A stretch of DNA of 64,000 nt from Sphingomonadaceae bacterium (GCA_947451145.1 CANFXW010000009.1:62001-126000), one strand, 5' to 3'. Numbered from the stretch's first letter, positions 49,328 to 59,741 are shown. Numbers and translations: made by a program. The notes: a model not told the origin generated them from the sequence alone.

Positions 49328-49948
49328 ATGGCTATCGAGATCATAGATGCTGCCAGCGACGCGGCGATCGCCGACTGGATCGAGGACAAGCTTCAGGTCG
49401 CGCTGCAGGCTGCCGGTGGGTCTGGGGTAGCGATCTCGGTCCCCGGCGGCTCGACCCCCTTTCCGATCCTGGCCGACCTTGCCAAGCGCCAGCTCGACTG
49501 GCGGCGCATTGCCGTTTGGCCGGGTGATGACCGGATCGTGCCGGAAGACAATCCCGCCTCGAACGTCGGCCGTATCCGCGCGCTGCTGGAGCCGGTCGGG
49601 GCGCAAATCGTGCCGCTGGCGGAAGGCGCGCGTCCGCCGCATTTCGCGCTGGTCTGGCTCGGCATGGGCGGTGACGGCCATATTGCCTCGCTGTTTCCCA
49701 ACACCGACCCGCAGGCTGACGATCCGCGCGATCTGGTGCGCCTCACGCCTGATCCGCTGCCGCCCGAAGCGCCCTATGACCGGTTCAGCCTGACTATCCC
49801 GGCGCTGCTCGCCTGCGATGCGCTGATGTTCGTCATCCGCGGCGCGGACAAGCGCGCGCTGTTCGAGGCGGCCTTGCTGGGCGCCAACGATCTGCCGGTT
49901 GCCCGTTTGCTGGGCGCGCGCAGGCAGCCGGTAACATGCTTCGCCTGA
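49328..49948 (+). CDS. pgl: 6-phosphogluconolactonase
   Basis: 206 aa from the ATG at 49328. AISVPGGSTPFPILADL (phosphate loop), WPGDDRIVPEDNPASNVGRIR, LVWLGMGGDGHIASLFPNT (catalytic region) and FSLTIPALLACDALMFVIRGADKRAL. It opens 6-phosphogluconolactone in the oxidative pentose-phosphate or Entner-Doudoroff route. The stop overlaps the Nudix gene by 13 bp. Confidence 0.93.
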   Translation: MAIEIIDAASDAAIADWIEDKLQVALQAAGGSGVAISVPGGSTPFPILADLAKRQLDWRRIAVWPGDDRIVPEDNPASNVGRIRALLEPVGAQIVPLAEGARPPHFALVWLGMGGDGHIASLFPNTDPQADDPRDLVRLTPDPLPPEAPYDRFSLTIPALLACDALMFVIRGADKRALFEAALLGANDLPVARLLGARRQPVTCFA

Positions 49949-50424
49949 TACCCAAGAGCCTGCATATCGTGGCGCTGCGGTCTGCGCACGCCGTGCGAAT
50001 TCGCTGGTGGCGCTTGCGTAAGACGCGGGTTTCCGGCTGCCGCGTTCTGGTTCTCGATGAGCAGAGCCGCGTGCTGTTGATCCGCCACTCTTATGGCAGC
50101 CCGCACTGGATGCTGCCCGGCGGCGGCATGAAGCGTGGCGAGGACCCACTCGTTTGCGCGGCGCGCGAGGTGTGGGAAGAATGCGCGGTGCGGATCGAGC
50201 GCGCGGTCGAGATCGGTGTTGTCACGGACATGATGCACGGCAGCAACAACGATGTGCGGGTGGTTGCTGGTCTGACGAGTGATGCCCCTCGCGCCGATGG
50301 CCGCGAGATTGCCGAGGCGCGGTTCTTTGCGCTTGACGATCTGCCGCATGACCTTGCGGGGAAATTGCCAAGCCAGATTCCGGCCTACATCACAGCAGCG
50401 AAAGCTGCGCATCGCGGGGATTGA
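49936..50424 (+). CDS. Nudix hydrolase
   Basis: 162 aa. The Nudix box GGGMKRGEDPLVCAAREVWEECAV matches GX5EX7REUXEEXGU. WMLPGGGM precedes it. It hydrolyses a nucleoside-diphosphate-linked compound; the substrate is not predictable. Coupled to pgl upstream; its 3' end overlaps the convergent dinB gene by about 35 bp. Confidence 0.88.
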   Translation: MLRLIPKSLHIVALRSAHAVRIRWWRLRKTRVSGCRVLVLDEQSRVLLIRHSYGSPHWMLPGGGMKRGEDPLVCAAREVWEECAVRIERAVEIGVVTDMMHGSNNDVRVVAGLTSDAPRADGREIAEARFFALDDLPHDLAGKLPSQIPAYITAAKAAHRGD

Positions 50425-51505
50425 TCGCCTCTTCCTTGTCGCCTTCCAGCGACGACAGCGTCAGCCCCATCAGGCGAATGGCCTGTGGCAGGGGCAGCAA
50501 TTCTTCGAGCAGGGCATGGCCCAGCGCCGCGAACTCCGCCCTGCCGGAAACCCAGTCAGCAAGCGTGCGTGACCGGGTCTTCAGGGTGAAATCGGCATAG
50601 CGCAGCTTCAGCGTTACGGTGCGGCCCCTGGCGTTCAGCCGCTCGATGTCCCCCCAGGCAATGGCGATGATGTTGTCGAGCGCTTCTCGCAGCGCTGGTG
50701 CGGCGGCAATGTCGCGGTCAAAGGTGCGCTCGGTGCCCACTGATTTCCTCGGCCGGTCGGCGCTCACCCGGCGCAGGTCGATGCCCCGGGCGGCGCGGTA
50801 GAGATAGTCGGCCAGACTGCCAAAGTGCTGGCGCAGGAACAGGATGTCCTTGGCGGCGAGCTCTGCTCCGGTGTGGATGCCCAGCGCCGCCATCTTTTCC
50901 GCCGCCTTTTGTCCAACCCCATGGAATCGCCGCACCGGCAGTCCTGCGACAAATTGCGCGCCTTGCCCCGGGCGGATCACGCAGAGGCCATCGGGCTTGT
51001 TCTGGTCGCTCGCGATCTTGGCGAGGAACTTGTTGTAGCTGACCCCGGCGCTGGCGGTGAGGCTGGTTTCGGCCTTGATCCGGGCGCGGATCGTTTCGGC
51101 AATGCGGGTGGCCGAGCCGATGCCTTTCAGGTCTTCGGTCACATCGAGATAGGCCTCGTCGAGCGCCAGCGGCTCGACCAACGGGGTGTATTCGTGGAAA
51201 ATCGCGCGGATCTGGCGCGATACCTCGCGGTAGGCGGCAAAACGCGGACGGACGAAGATCAGGTTTGGGCACAGCCGCTTCGCCTGCGCCGATGCCATCG
51301 CCGAGCGAACGCCGAACTTGCGTGCTTCATAGCTTGCCGCTGCTACTACGCCGCGCTCCGCCGAACCGCCAACCGCCACCGGCTGGCCCTTTAGGGATGC
51401 ATCATCGCGCTGTTCGACACTGGCGTAGAAAGCATCCATGTCGACATGGATGATCTTGCGCAGCCCCATCGGCTCGAAGGAATCATCGTCATGCCTCTCG
51501 CTCAT
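50390..51505 (-). CDS. dinB: DNA polymerase IV (Y family)
   Basis: 371 aa. IIHVDMDAFYASVEQRDD (metal site), VAAASYEARKFGVRSAM, EPLALDEAYLDVTEDL (second metal pair), SLTASAGVSYNKFLAKIASDQNKP, then the HhH and little-finger domains (RFHGVGQKAAEKM). It bypasses DNA lesions with low fidelity. No clear LexA box was found just upstream by eye. Confidence 0.95.
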   Translation of the reverse strand: MSERHDDDSFEPMGLRKIIHVDMDAFYASVEQRDDASLKGQPVAVGGSAERGVVAAASYEARKFGVRSAMASAQAKRLCPNLIFVRPRFAAYREVSRQIRAIFHEYTPLVEPLALDEAYLDVTEDLKGIGSATRIAETIRARIKAETSLTASAGVSYNKFLAKIASDQNKPDGLCVIRPGQGAQFVAGLPVRRFHGVGQKAAEKMAALGIHTGAELAAKDILFLRQHFGSLADYLYRAARGIDLRRVSADRPRKSVGTERTFDRDIAAAPALREALDNIIAIAWGDIERLNARGRTVTLKLRYADFTLKTRSRTLADWVSGRAEFAALGHALLEELLPLPQAIRLMGLTLSSLEGDKEEAINPRDAQLSLL

Positions 51506-51602
51506 GAGGGCAGCATATCACCGCAGGCGGTCCGGCAACATGATTCGCAGAATTCGATTGTGAGGGGTGGCAAAAGCCCCGCGCTGCCTCCATGAGGCGA
51601 TT

Positions 51603-52868
51603 ATGTCGTCGCCTGCCAAGTCTCCCAGCCTTTCACCCGTGCCCTTCCCGATCAGCGAGCGCGAACTGGTGTTCCTGCTCGCCATGATCCAGGCACTGCA
51701 TGCGCTGGCTATAGACACGATGTTGCCTGCGCTGGGCGATATCTCGCGCGATCTTGTGGTTTCAGATCCCAACCGCCGCCAGCTGGTGATCGGCCTGTTC
51801 CTGTTCGGCCTTGGTGCCGGAGCCCTGTTCCCGGGCGCCTTTGCCGACCGTTTCGGCCGCAAGCGCGTTTTGCTGGTCTGCATCGGGGGCTATGTCGCGC
51901 TGTCGCTGATTTCTGCGCTTGCATGGAATTTTACCGTTTTGGCAATGATCCGGCTGGCGCAGGGTTTCCTTTCTTCGGGCATGTCGGTGGTGCCCAGCGC
52001 GATCATTCGCGACCGTTTCGAGGGTGACCGCATGGCGCGGCTGCAATCGACCATCGGGATGATCTTCCTTGTCGTGCCCATGATCGCGCCGAGCATCGGT
52101 CAGGCAATTTTGCTGATTGCCGGCTGGCGCTGGATCTTTGGCCTGATGGCGCTGCAAGGCGTGGTGATCGGCATTTGGGCATGGCGGCGTTTGCCTGAAA
52201 CGCTGCATCCCGAATATCGCCAGGCGATCAACCTCAAAGCGATCGCCACCAACATGGGCGTTGCGCTGACCAACCGCCCGTCCATCGGCTATGTGCTGGG
52301 TGTCGCCTGCACCATGGGCGTGGGTTGGGCCTACATCCAGTCGAGCCAGCAGCTGGTGGCCGAGCATTTTGGTGCGGGCACCCTGTTCCCGGTGCTGTTC
52401 GGCGCCATGGCGCTTTCAATGGCGAGTGCCAACCTGATCAACTCGCGTATTGTCGAGCGGTTCGGCGCGCGCCGCGTGTCGCATACGGCATTGATGGCCT
52501 ATATCGTGCTGTCATCGGCGCAGGTCTGGCTGTCGCACAGTCCCTATGAGAGCCTGTGGACCTTCGTGCCGCTGCTGACCATGAACCTGATGCTGAGCGG
52601 CTTCATCGGCGCGAATTTTGGCTCGATTGCCCTCCAGCCTTTTGCCCGCATTGCCGGAGCGGCGAGTTCGGTGCAGACCTTTGTACGGCTGGTGCTGGCC
52701 TCGTTGATTGGCGCATTTGTCGGCCAATCCTATGACCAGAGCGCAAGGCCGCTCAGCCACGCATTTCTGCTGGCTGGCCTCGCCACGCTGGCACTGGTGC
52801 TGTTCAGCGAAAGAGGCCGCCTGTTCCGCAGGTTGAACCCGCCGGGCGCGGTAAGGCCGGTTAGCTAA
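51603..52868 (+). CDS. Bcr/CflA family multidrug efflux MFS transporter
   Basis: 421 aa from the ATG at 51603. Twelve hydrophobic segments. MIQALHALAIDTMLPALGDI, the GxxxDRxGRK-type loop GAFADRFGRKRVLL between helices 2 and 3, and MIAPSIGQAILLIAGWRWIF are typical of the Bcr/CflA drug:proton antiporters. Its 3' end overlaps the convergent LOG gene by 4 bp. Confidence 0.9.
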   Translation: MSSPAKSPSLSPVPFPISERELVFLLAMIQALHALAIDTMLPALGDISRDLVVSDPNRRQLVIGLFLFGLGAGALFPGAFADRFGRKRVLLVCIGGYVALSLISALAWNFTVLAMIRLAQGFLSSGMSVVPSAIIRDRFEGDRMARLQSTIGMIFLVVPMIAPSIGQAILLIAGWRWIFGLMALQGVVIGIWAWRRLPETLHPEYRQAINLKAIATNMGVALTNRPSIGYVLGVACTMGVGWAYIQSSQQLVAEHFGAGTLFPVLFGAMALSMASANLINSRIVERFGARRVSHTALMAYIVLSSAQVWLSHSPYESLWTFVPLLTMNLMLSGFIGANFGSIALQPFARIAGAASSVQTFVRLVLASLIGAFVGQSYDQSARPLSHAFLLAGLATLALVLFSERGRLFRRLNPPGAVRPVS

Positions 52869-53446
52869 AGATCCTTCGCCTTCATCTGGAAAATCGTCGT
52901 ATGCGGCTCATGCGCTGCCATGCGGGTGAGCAACATGTCCAGTTCATGTTCGGCAATGATGATCCCGGCGTGTTGCGGGCGAACAAAACCGACTTCGGCC
53001 ATATGGCGGTTGAAGGCGAGCAGGTGATCGAAGAACCCGAAGGCATTGAGCAGTCCGACTGGCTTGGCGTGATAGCCCAGCTGCGCCCAACTCACTGCCT
53101 CCCACAGCTCGTCCATCGTGCCGACCCCGCCGGGGATCGTGATGAAGCCGTCGGAAAGGTCGGTGAAAGCCGCCTTGCGCTCGTGCATGTTGGCGACCAC
53201 CCGCAGCTCGGTGCAGTCGTGATTGGCGACTTCGCCCGAGACCAGCGCCTCGGGTATCACCCCCATAACTTCACCGCCTGCATTCAGCGCGCCAGAGGCC
53301 ACCGCCCCCATCAGCCCCAGCCGCCCGCCGCCATAGACGAGGGCGATGCCCCGCTCGGCCAGTGTGCGGCCGACTTCGCTGGCGAGTTCGATATAGCGTG
53401 GGTCGGCAGGGGTTGCGGAACCGCAGTAAACAGCTAGGCGCTTCAT
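52865..53446 (-). CDS. LOG family protein (cytokinin riboside 5'-monophosphate phosphoribohydrolase type)
   Basis: 193 aa from the ATG at 53446; the 350-aa track frame runs through the next gene. KRLAVYCGSATPADPRYIE, VYGGGRLGLMGAVASGAL, and the pair MHERKAAFTDLSDGFITIPGGVGTMDELWE with PGGVGTxxE and the catalytic Arg. It cleaves the N-glycosidic bond of nucleotide monophosphates. Begins 6 bp after the dioxygenase-like gene. Confidence 0.9.
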   Translation of the reverse strand: MKRLAVYCGSATPADPRYIELASEVGRTLAERGIALVYGGGRLGLMGAVASGALNAGGEVMGVIPEALVSGEVANHDCTELRVVANMHERKAAFTDLSDGFITIPGGVGTMDELWEAVSWAQLGYHAKPVGLLNAFGFFDHLLAFNRHMAEVGFVRPQHAGIIIAEHELDMLLTRMAAHEPHTTIFQMKAKDL

Positions 53447-53451
53447 CTGGA

Positions 53452-54330
53452 TCAGGTCTCCCGCCAACCCACCGGGAAGGCGGTTTCGTATTGCCCGATT
53501 GGTGCACCGTCGGCAATCTTGCCTTCGGGCGGTTCGCCGCCGGGAGGCGGGAACGTCTTGCCCTCGCTGCGGTGATAGCGCAGCAGCGGCCCGCCCCACA
53601 GACTGGCGAAGGCGCGGCGGCCCAGCGGATAGTCGGCCCGCCCTTCTGCACCGTGCAGCACGTTGCCCTGGAAGATCAGCGCATCGCCGGGCTCGACATC
53701 GAATCGCAGGATTTCGAAGCTTTCGCGCTGACCGGCAACATCGGGAACGAGCGGCAAGTGGGCATCGCCCAGTTGATCGTTGGCGAAATCGCCTTCGCGC
53801 GCGGGCACTACTGGCGATGCCGCCATGGACCTGGTGTTGTAGACCACATTCCAGCGGTGCGATCCGCGCACCACCTGCACTGTCAAGTCGGCGGGGCTGG
53901 GATCGGCGCATAGCCACACCCGCACCAGGTCATCGCCGCGAACACGCAGGAACGGCGTATCCTGATGCCAAGGTGTCGCCGCGACTGGGCCCGGGCATTT
54001 GTAGAAGATCTGGTCGAGCACCAGCTGCGCGCTCGGTGTACCCATAGCCCGCGCGGCGATTTGTCCCGGGACCCCGCTTGCCACCAGTGCTGCCAGCGAC
54101 GGACTGTGCTGGCTGGGATACTGTTCAACCAGCGTCTCGCCCTTGCCTTCTGCATTGCGGACCACCGAATGGCGCTGGTTTCGGTTGTGGTATGCCTCTT
54201 CCACCCCGGCTTCGAGCAGGGCAAGTGCCGATGCATCGAGCACCCCGCGCAGAACCACGGCGCCATCTCGGCGGTAAGCGGCGAGGTCTTCCTCGAGGAT
54301 GGGGAGGTGCGCAGGCATTCCTGGCAGCAT
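53452..54330 (-). CDS. Phytanoyl-CoA dioxygenase family protein
   Basis: About 292 aa; the start is uncertain among ATGs at 54345, 54330 (AAGAGGGC ahead) and 54318. YRRDGAVVLRGVLD opens the family. TPWHQDTPFLRV gives the H-x-D iron ligands and GNVLHGAEGRADYPLGRRAF the distal His and the 2-oxoglutarate Arg. It is a non-heme iron 2-oxoglutarate oxygenase of unknown substrate, upstream of the LOG gene in the same transcript. Confidence 0.88.
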   Translation of the reverse strand: MLPGMPAHLPILEEDLAAYRRDGAVVLRGVLDASALALLEAGVEEAYHNRNQRHSVVRNAEGKGETLVEQYPSQHSPSLAALVASGVPGQIAARAMGTPSAQLVLDQIFYKCPGPVAATPWHQDTPFLRVRGDDLVRVWLCADPSPADLTVQVVRGSHRWNVVYNTRSMAASPVVPAREGDFANDQLGDAHLPLVPDVAGQRESFEILRFDVEPGDALIFQGNVLHGAEGRADYPLGRRAFASLWGGPLLRYHRSEGKTFPPPGGEPPEGKIADGAPIGQYETAFPVGWRET

Positions 54331-54362
54331 AGCGCCCTCTTGCATGTGTGCAATGTTCCGGC

Positions 54363-54905
54363 ATGATCGCCGCTGTGATGATCCGCTCCGCCACGCTTGC
54401 CGATGCCGCCGCCTGTGCCGGTATCTATGGCCACCACGTGCTCCACGGTACCGCGACTTTCGAGACCGAACCGCCGGATGATGCGGAATTTCGCGCGCGG
54501 ATTGGCAAGGTCCTGGATGCCGGATCGCCTTGGCTTGTCGCCTGTGATCCCGACGGGGCCGTGACCGGCTATGCCTATGCGGCGCAGTTTCGGGACCGGC
54601 CGGCCTATCGCTTTGCTTGCGAGGATTCGATCTACATTGCCGAAGCTGCTCGCGGCAAAGGGGTTGGCACGGCGCTGCTCAATGCCCTTTTGGAAGCATC
54701 GGTCGCAGCGGGATACCGCCAGATCATCGCAGTAATCGGCGGGGCAGAGCCAGCCAGCCGCGCGCTCCACGCCCGTGCCGGATTTGTCGAGACTGGCCGG
54801 ATGCGCTCGGTAGGGCGCAAGCACGGGCGCTGGCTCGATACGCTCTACATGCAGCGCGCCCTTGGTGATGGTGACGAAAGCGCTCCCCTGCAGGAGCCAG
54901 CATGA
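54363..54905 (+). CDS. GNAT N-acetyltransferase, phosphinothricin acetyltransferase-like
   Basis: 180 aa (ATG at 54378 is an alternative). [34 protein letters not shown] is the usual PAT/MddA opening. [24 protein letters not shown] is the acetyl-CoA loop. [29 protein letters not shown] ends the domain. Relatives acetylate phosphinothricin, methionine sulfone/sulfoximine. It overlaps the DUF2585 start by 4 bp. Confidence 0.9.
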   Translation: MIAAVMIRSATLADAAACAGIYGHHVLHGTATFETEPPDDAEFRARIGKVLDAGSPWLVACDPDGAVTGYAYAAQFRDRPAYRFACEDSIYIAEAARGKGVGTALLNALLEASVAAGYRQIIAVIGGAEPASRALHARAGFVETGRMRSVGRKHGRWLDTLYMQRALGDGDESAPLQEPA

Positions 54906-55489
54906 CCTCACTTCTTCCCAACCGGCGCGGCGCACTGTTTGCGCTCACCACCGCACTGGTCATCGCCGCGATCCTGCTCGCCATGGGCCGGGTGCCGATC
55001 TGCACCTGCGGCACGGTCAAACTGTGGTGGGGTAATGTCCAGTCGGCCGAGAACAGCCAGCACATTGCTGACTGGTATTCGTTCAGCCACGTTATCCATG
55101 GCCTGCTGTTCTATTTCTTCGCCCACATCCTGTGGCGGCGCTGGAAGTGGTTTGGCGGCAGGCCAGCATCATGGGCTCTGCCCATCGCGGTGGCTTTCGA
55201 AGGCTTCTGGGAACTGCTGGAAAACTCGCCGCTAATTATCGAACGCTACCGCGCGGTGACGGTGAGCCTTGGCTACAACGGCGATTCGGTGGTCAATTCG
55301 CTGTCCGACATCAGCTTCATGACGCTGGGCTTTCTGATCGCCAGCCGCCTGCCGGCATGGGCGAGCGTTGCGCTGGCACTGGCATTTGAGCTGTTCACTC
55401 TCGCCATGATCCGCGACAACCTGACGCTCAACGTGCTGATGCTGGTCTGGCCGATTGATGCTATCAGATTGTGGCAGGCAGGGGCCTGA
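54902..55489 (+). CDS. DUF2585 (UPF0314) family membrane protein
   Basis: 195 aa, about five hydrophobic helices. [43 protein letters not shown] and [38 protein letters not shown] are the highly conserved DUF2585 blocks. The family is confined mainly to alphaproteobacteria. The conserved His/Glu/Asp residues near the membrane suggest a metal or lipid site. Function unknown. Confidence 0.92.
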   Translation: MTSLLPNRRGALFALTTALVIAAILLAMGRVPICTCGTVKLWWGNVQSAENSQHIADWYSFSHVIHGLLFYFFAHILWRRWKWFGGRPASWALPIAVAFEGFWELLENSPLIIERYRAVTVSLGYNGDSVVNSLSDISFMTLGFLIASRLPAWASVALALAFELFTLAMIRDNLTLNVLMLVWPIDAIRLWQAGA

Positions 55490-55506
55490 CGAAAAGGGAC
55501 GCGCAA

Positions 55507-56496
<990 letters not shown>

Positions 56497-56760
56497 GCCC
56501 TGTTTCACATAGCTGGAAGCATCGTCATCGCGTTAGGAAGTGCGCTGGATAGGAGCGGCGTGCGGCAGGGGCTGGTTGCCCCTGCAATCGACGCGACGCA
56601 GCCAGCGCACTTCCTAACGCGACCCCGCAGGGGCGGGCCGAATTTGGCCCAGCGCAGCGTTGCTCGTCGGTTACTATATGCTCGCATAGCTCCCTCCTCG
56701 CGCCTCGCGCTGAGCCAAATTCGGCTCCGTGCCGACGCTTCCAGCTATGTGAAACAGGGT
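56497..56760. mobile_element. 264-bp MITE with IS5-like ends and nested inverted repeats
   Basis: The ends are perfect 23-bp inverted repeats (56,498-520 and 56,737-759, beginning CCCTGTTTCACATAGCTGG). They are flanked by CTAG on both sides (56,493-496 and 56,761-764), a 4-bp target duplication of the YTAR kind used by IS5-family transposases. Inside are a perfect 20-bp inverted pair (56,529-548 with 56,602-621), a GCAGGGG/CCCCTGC hairpin within its loop, and a near-perfect 21-bp pair (56,636-656 with 56,707-727). There is no transposase gene. It is a non-autonomous miniature element. Confidence 0.8.
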
Positions 56761-56765
56761 CTAGC

Positions 56766-57278
56766 TCAGTCCAGCTCGGTCCACTGGTCAAAGGCAGCGG
56801 CCTGACCGTGCACCCCGCCATGTTCATCAACCAGATTCCACACAGTCGCTGCCTCGATGCGGAAGCGGCGGCCTTGGGCGGAAATCCGCACGCCGGCATA
56901 GTCGGCGATGAAGCCGTCGCGGCTGACACGGTCCAGCAGGCCCTGCCGCTCCTCGCGCAGGGGGGCCTCGGCGGAAAGGCGCGAGGGCGACCCGATGAAA
57001 GCATCAAGGCTGGTCTCGAACCGCTCCAGCGCGGCGCGGTTGGCGAAGAAGAAGCGTGGATCGTCTTCCGTGCCGTGGGCGACGATCACCTGCGGCGCGA
57101 GCCACAGTGCGGCGGCGCTGTCATCTCCCGAGGCGACCAGATCGTGTCCGGTCAGCTGCCGGTAGCTGGTGGCGATCCGCGCAATCCGGCGGGCGGTTTC
57201 AGGATCTGCATAGGGCTCGGGCAAAGCAGGCATCTCCAATTCATGGCCGCTCAAAGCCGCGTGGTAAAGCGCCGTCAC
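56766..57278 (-). CDS. MEKHLA domain protein
   Basis: 170 aa. IARIATSYRQLTGHDLV, ALWLAPQVIVAHGTEDDPRFFFANRAALERFE and LREERQGLLDRVSRDGFIADYAGVRISAQGRRFRIEAATVWNLVDEHG fit the PAS-like MEKHLA domain, first seen at the C-terminus of plant HD-Zip III proteins. The bacterial stand-alone form is of unknown role, perhaps small-ligand sensing. The MITE sits at its 3' end. Confidence 0.85.
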   Translation of the reverse strand: MTALYHAALSGHELEMPALPEPYADPETARRIARIATSYRQLTGHDLVASGDDSAAALWLAPQVIVAHGTEDDPRFFFANRAALERFETSLDAFIGSPSRLSAEAPLREERQGLLDRVSRDGFIADYAGVRISAQGRRFRIEAATVWNLVDEHGGVHGQAAAFDQWTELD

Positions 57279-57362
57279 ATTCTCTTTTCCACCGGGCCTT
57301 TACGGCAAGCCCGATACCGGCCATTCTCCCCGCCGGGAGCCGGTTGACGAAAGGATGGTCGC

Positions 57363-57764
57363 ATGACCTCAGCTATAGACGCGCCTGCTTGGTCCAGCCT
57401 GCTGATGGGCCTCGCGGCCCTGTTCGCCGGGATCGGAGCCCTGCGCAAACCCGGGACATGGCAGACCATGGTCGCCGAGATCGAAAAGTCTCCCACCCTG
57501 CAATTCCTTTGCGGCATGCTCGAACTGCTGGTTGGCGGCCTTGTCTATCTCGCTTGCCCGTGGGTGCCGGGCGACCTGCTGTCATGTCTGATGAAGGCGA
57601 TGGGCGGCCTGATGATGATCGAAAGCCTGGCGATCATCGGCTTCTGCGATGTCTATTCGCAACTGTGGATCAAATACCTAAGCTCCATGCACCGCGGCTG
57701 GGCCACATTCACACTGGTGTTCGGACTGGCGCTGGCCGCTGCGGGAATGCTGCGGTTTCATTGA
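57363..57764 (+). CDS. Small membrane protein, unknown
   Basis: 133 aa with four hydrophobic segments (about residues 10-27, 48-70, 77-95, 110-130) separated by short loops. No motif I recognise; LLMGLAALFAGIGALRKPGTWQ opens the sequence. Preceded by GAAAGGATGGTCGC ahead of the ATG, giving a weak GGA site. It stands alone between the MEKHLA and DUF2269 genes. Confidence 0.65.
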   Translation: MTSAIDAPAWSSLLMGLAALFAGIGALRKPGTWQTMVAEIEKSPTLQFLCGMLELLVGGLVYLACPWVPGDLLSCLMKAMGGLMMIESLAIIGFCDVYSQLWIKYLSSMHRGWATFTLVFGLALAAAGMLRFH

Positions 57765-57775
57765 ACGACTGGCAG

Positions 57776-57790
57776 TTGCATCAAATGCAA
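57776..57790. repeat. Palindrome TTGCAT-CAA-ATGCAA
   Basis: A perfect 6-3-6 palindrome 12 bp after the stop of the small membrane protein, in a gap between convergent genes. It could be a terminator stem or an isolated protein-binding site. Confidence 0.35.
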
Positions 57791-57853
57791 GTTGATAAAA
57801 CTCATGCTGGGGAAGCCTGTGTGCTTTCATAGGGACTGCTCCAGATGCAGCAA

Positions 57854-57877
57854 AGGCCGCGCTGGGGGGCGCGGCCT
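57854..57877. terminator. Bidirectional hairpin AGGCCGCG / CGCGGCCT
   Basis: A perfect 8-bp GC stem with an 8-base loop between two convergent genes. No T-run, but the place and strength suit termination in both directions. Confidence 0.55.
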
Positions 57878-57960
57878 GATCAAGGGGGATTCCACGGGGC
57901 AACGAGCACGGCAGTAATGCGGCGCGCAGGATGACAGAGACGGTGCTTGTAGGAAAGCGC

Positions 57961-58434
57961 CTAGAAAATTGGCTTGGCCAGCATCAACCACACGATGGCC
58001 AGAACGGCAGCGAAGGCCGGGAATCCGCAAGCGAACCACGTGCGGAAATAACGGAAATAGGTAGCCGGCAATTCCTCTCCCGTCGCTGCGGCATGGCGCG
58101 CGAGATCACGCATGCGTACCTGCAGCCAAACAACCGGCAGCCAGAAGAATCCCACCAACACGTAGAACCCCATGGCGAGCACTATCCACGGGGTCATCAG
58201 TGGCCAGCCAATCAGGCGCGCAAGCCACAGGCCGGTGAGCGGTTGCACCACAACGGCGCTGGCGGTGAACAGGAAGTCGGCGATGACAACCGTTCCGGCG
58301 ACGTGGGCAATCAGCGCAGGATTGTGGCTACGATGCGCCATGAGCATGAAAAAGGCGATTCCCGCGCCTGTGCCCAGCAGCACGCAGGCACCGATTACGT
58401 GCAGCCATCGGGCAAGAACGATCAGATCGATCAA
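57961..58434 (-). CDS. DUF2269 family membrane protein
   Basis: 157 aa, four hydrophobic helices. LIVLARWLHVIGACVLLGTGAGIAFFMLMAHRS, TGLWLARLIGW, and WLPVVWLQVRMRDLARHA follow the DUF2269 pattern. Function unknown. It overlaps the SDR/DoxX gene by 4 bp and is probably its partner at the membrane. Confidence 0.88.
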   Translation of the reverse strand: MIDLIVLARWLHVIGACVLLGTGAGIAFFMLMAHRSHNPALIAHVAGTVVIADFLFTASAVVVQPLTGLWLARLIGWPLMTPWIVLAMGFYVLVGFFWLPVVWLQVRMRDLARHAAATGEELPATYFRYFRTWFACGFPAFAAVLAIVWLMLAKPIF

Positions 58435-59732
58435 CGCTCATCCACCATGGCAAGGCACAGAAGGGTCAGGGCGATGGCCGGAAGTACCTTGAGCATTGGT
58501 CCTAGCGGATCACTCCACAGGTACGGGGCCATAACCACCGATTCGGCGACATAGCCAAATGACGCTGCCAGCATGCCGAGCAGTGCCAAGCGGGTTGTCC
58601 GTCGCACCACAAGCAGTGCGGCCAGAGCAATATCTGCAAGAGATGCGAGGAACACGGTGTTCATCGCTCTTTCAATCGGAACACCGCCAGTCGAAAGGAT
58701 ATTTGCCGCTTGCTGAAGATGTTGGAGGCCGAGCAGACCCGATCCCAGCCACAATGCAAACAGACATACCATCGCCAGCGGATAGACCAGCGCCGTTCGG
58801 GCATGCCAGCGGTCAGCCTTGCCCGACGGTGGCAGGGCAGCGAGAGTTTGCTCAAGTGAAAGCGGCTCGCGCCCGAGCAGCATGTGCGCCTGATCGGTGT
58901 TGCCTGAAACACCGTTCATCAATGCTGCAATCGAATTGGATCGCAAGGGCGAGCGCCAACCCAGCCAGCCCAGTGCATCTGCCACCACAGTAACAGGACG
59001 CAGCAACCATCGCGGCAATGGCAAATGCAGTCGGGCGGGCGCTATGCCCAGCCATGCGCGGTGGAGCGCGATCACCGCATCCAGCGGACGACCATCGCGT
59101 TCGACAAGATCATAGCTGCCCTGCGCTCGTTCGGGATTTTGCATCGACAGGATCACGGCATCGACGAGATCACGCATTGCAACGCATTGCACTTCTCCTG
59201 TGCCGGTGACGACTGGCACAATTCCGGGCAGGCTGGCTACCATGCGGGTCATTTCCGTGCCGCCAAAGGCATTCCGTCCGATGACAAGGCCAGGCCGCAG
59301 CACAGTGCAGGACAATCCCGAGGCAGTTAACAGGGCATCGGCCTCGCCCTTGGTCGCCATGAAGGAACTGGGTGCGGCCGGATCGGCATTGCTGGCAGAA
59401 ATCTGGACAAAATGGATGCTCTTGCTTCTCTCGCAGGCTGCGATGAGCGCCCGGATCGCATCAAGCTGTACCCGCTCTACATTGTCGCGCAGTCCCGTTT
59501 GCAACGAGCCGCTGGCGTTGACCACGGCATCGATGCCAACAAGATGCGGTTGCCAGTCTGCAGTGCTTTGCATGGCGCGCAGGTCTGCTGTTATCCAGTC
59601 GATTCCCGGTAATGTCCGCGCGGCATATGCCCGGTCACGGCCGAGCCCGGTTACACTGTGTCCCGCCATCTGCAGGGCGCGGGTAAGTTCGCTGCCGATG
59701 AAGCCACTGGCACCAAGCAGGAGAACCCGCAC
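58431..59732 (-). CDS. SDR-type NAD(P)-binding domain fused to DoxX-like membrane domain
   Basis: About 433 aa from the GTG at 59732, which has AGGAG at good spacing; the track uses a TTG one codon earlier. Residues 1-290 are an atypical SDR/NmrA-like Rossmann domain (VRVLLLGASGFIGSELTRAL, HFVQISASNADP, SCTVLRPGLVIG). Residues 315-430 hold four hydrophobic helices of the DoxX-like type. Such fusions are known and are coupled to DUF2269 genes. Probably a membrane-bound oxidoreductase; substrate unknown. Confidence 0.88.
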   Translation of the reverse strand: MRVLLLGASGFIGSELTRALQMAGHSVTGLGRDRAYAARTLPGIDWITADLRAMQSTADWQPHLVGIDAVVNASGSLQTGLRDNVERVQLDAIRALIAACERSKSIHFVQISASNADPAAPSSFMATKGEADALLTASGLSCTVLRPGLVIGRNAFGGTEMTRMVASLPGIVPVVTGTGEVQCVAMRDLVDAVILSMQNPERAQGSYDLVERDGRPLDAVIALHRAWLGIAPARLHLPLPRWLLRPVTVVADALGWLGWRSPLRSNSIAALMNGVSGNTDQAHMLLGREPLSLEQTLAALPPSGKADRWHARTALVYPLAMVCLFALWLGSGLLGLQHLQQAANILSTGGVPIERAMNTVFLASLADIALAALLVVRRTTRLALLGMLAASFGYVAESVVMAPYLWSDPLGPMLKVLPAIALTLLCLAMVDER

Positions 59733-59741
59733 CAATCGCTC

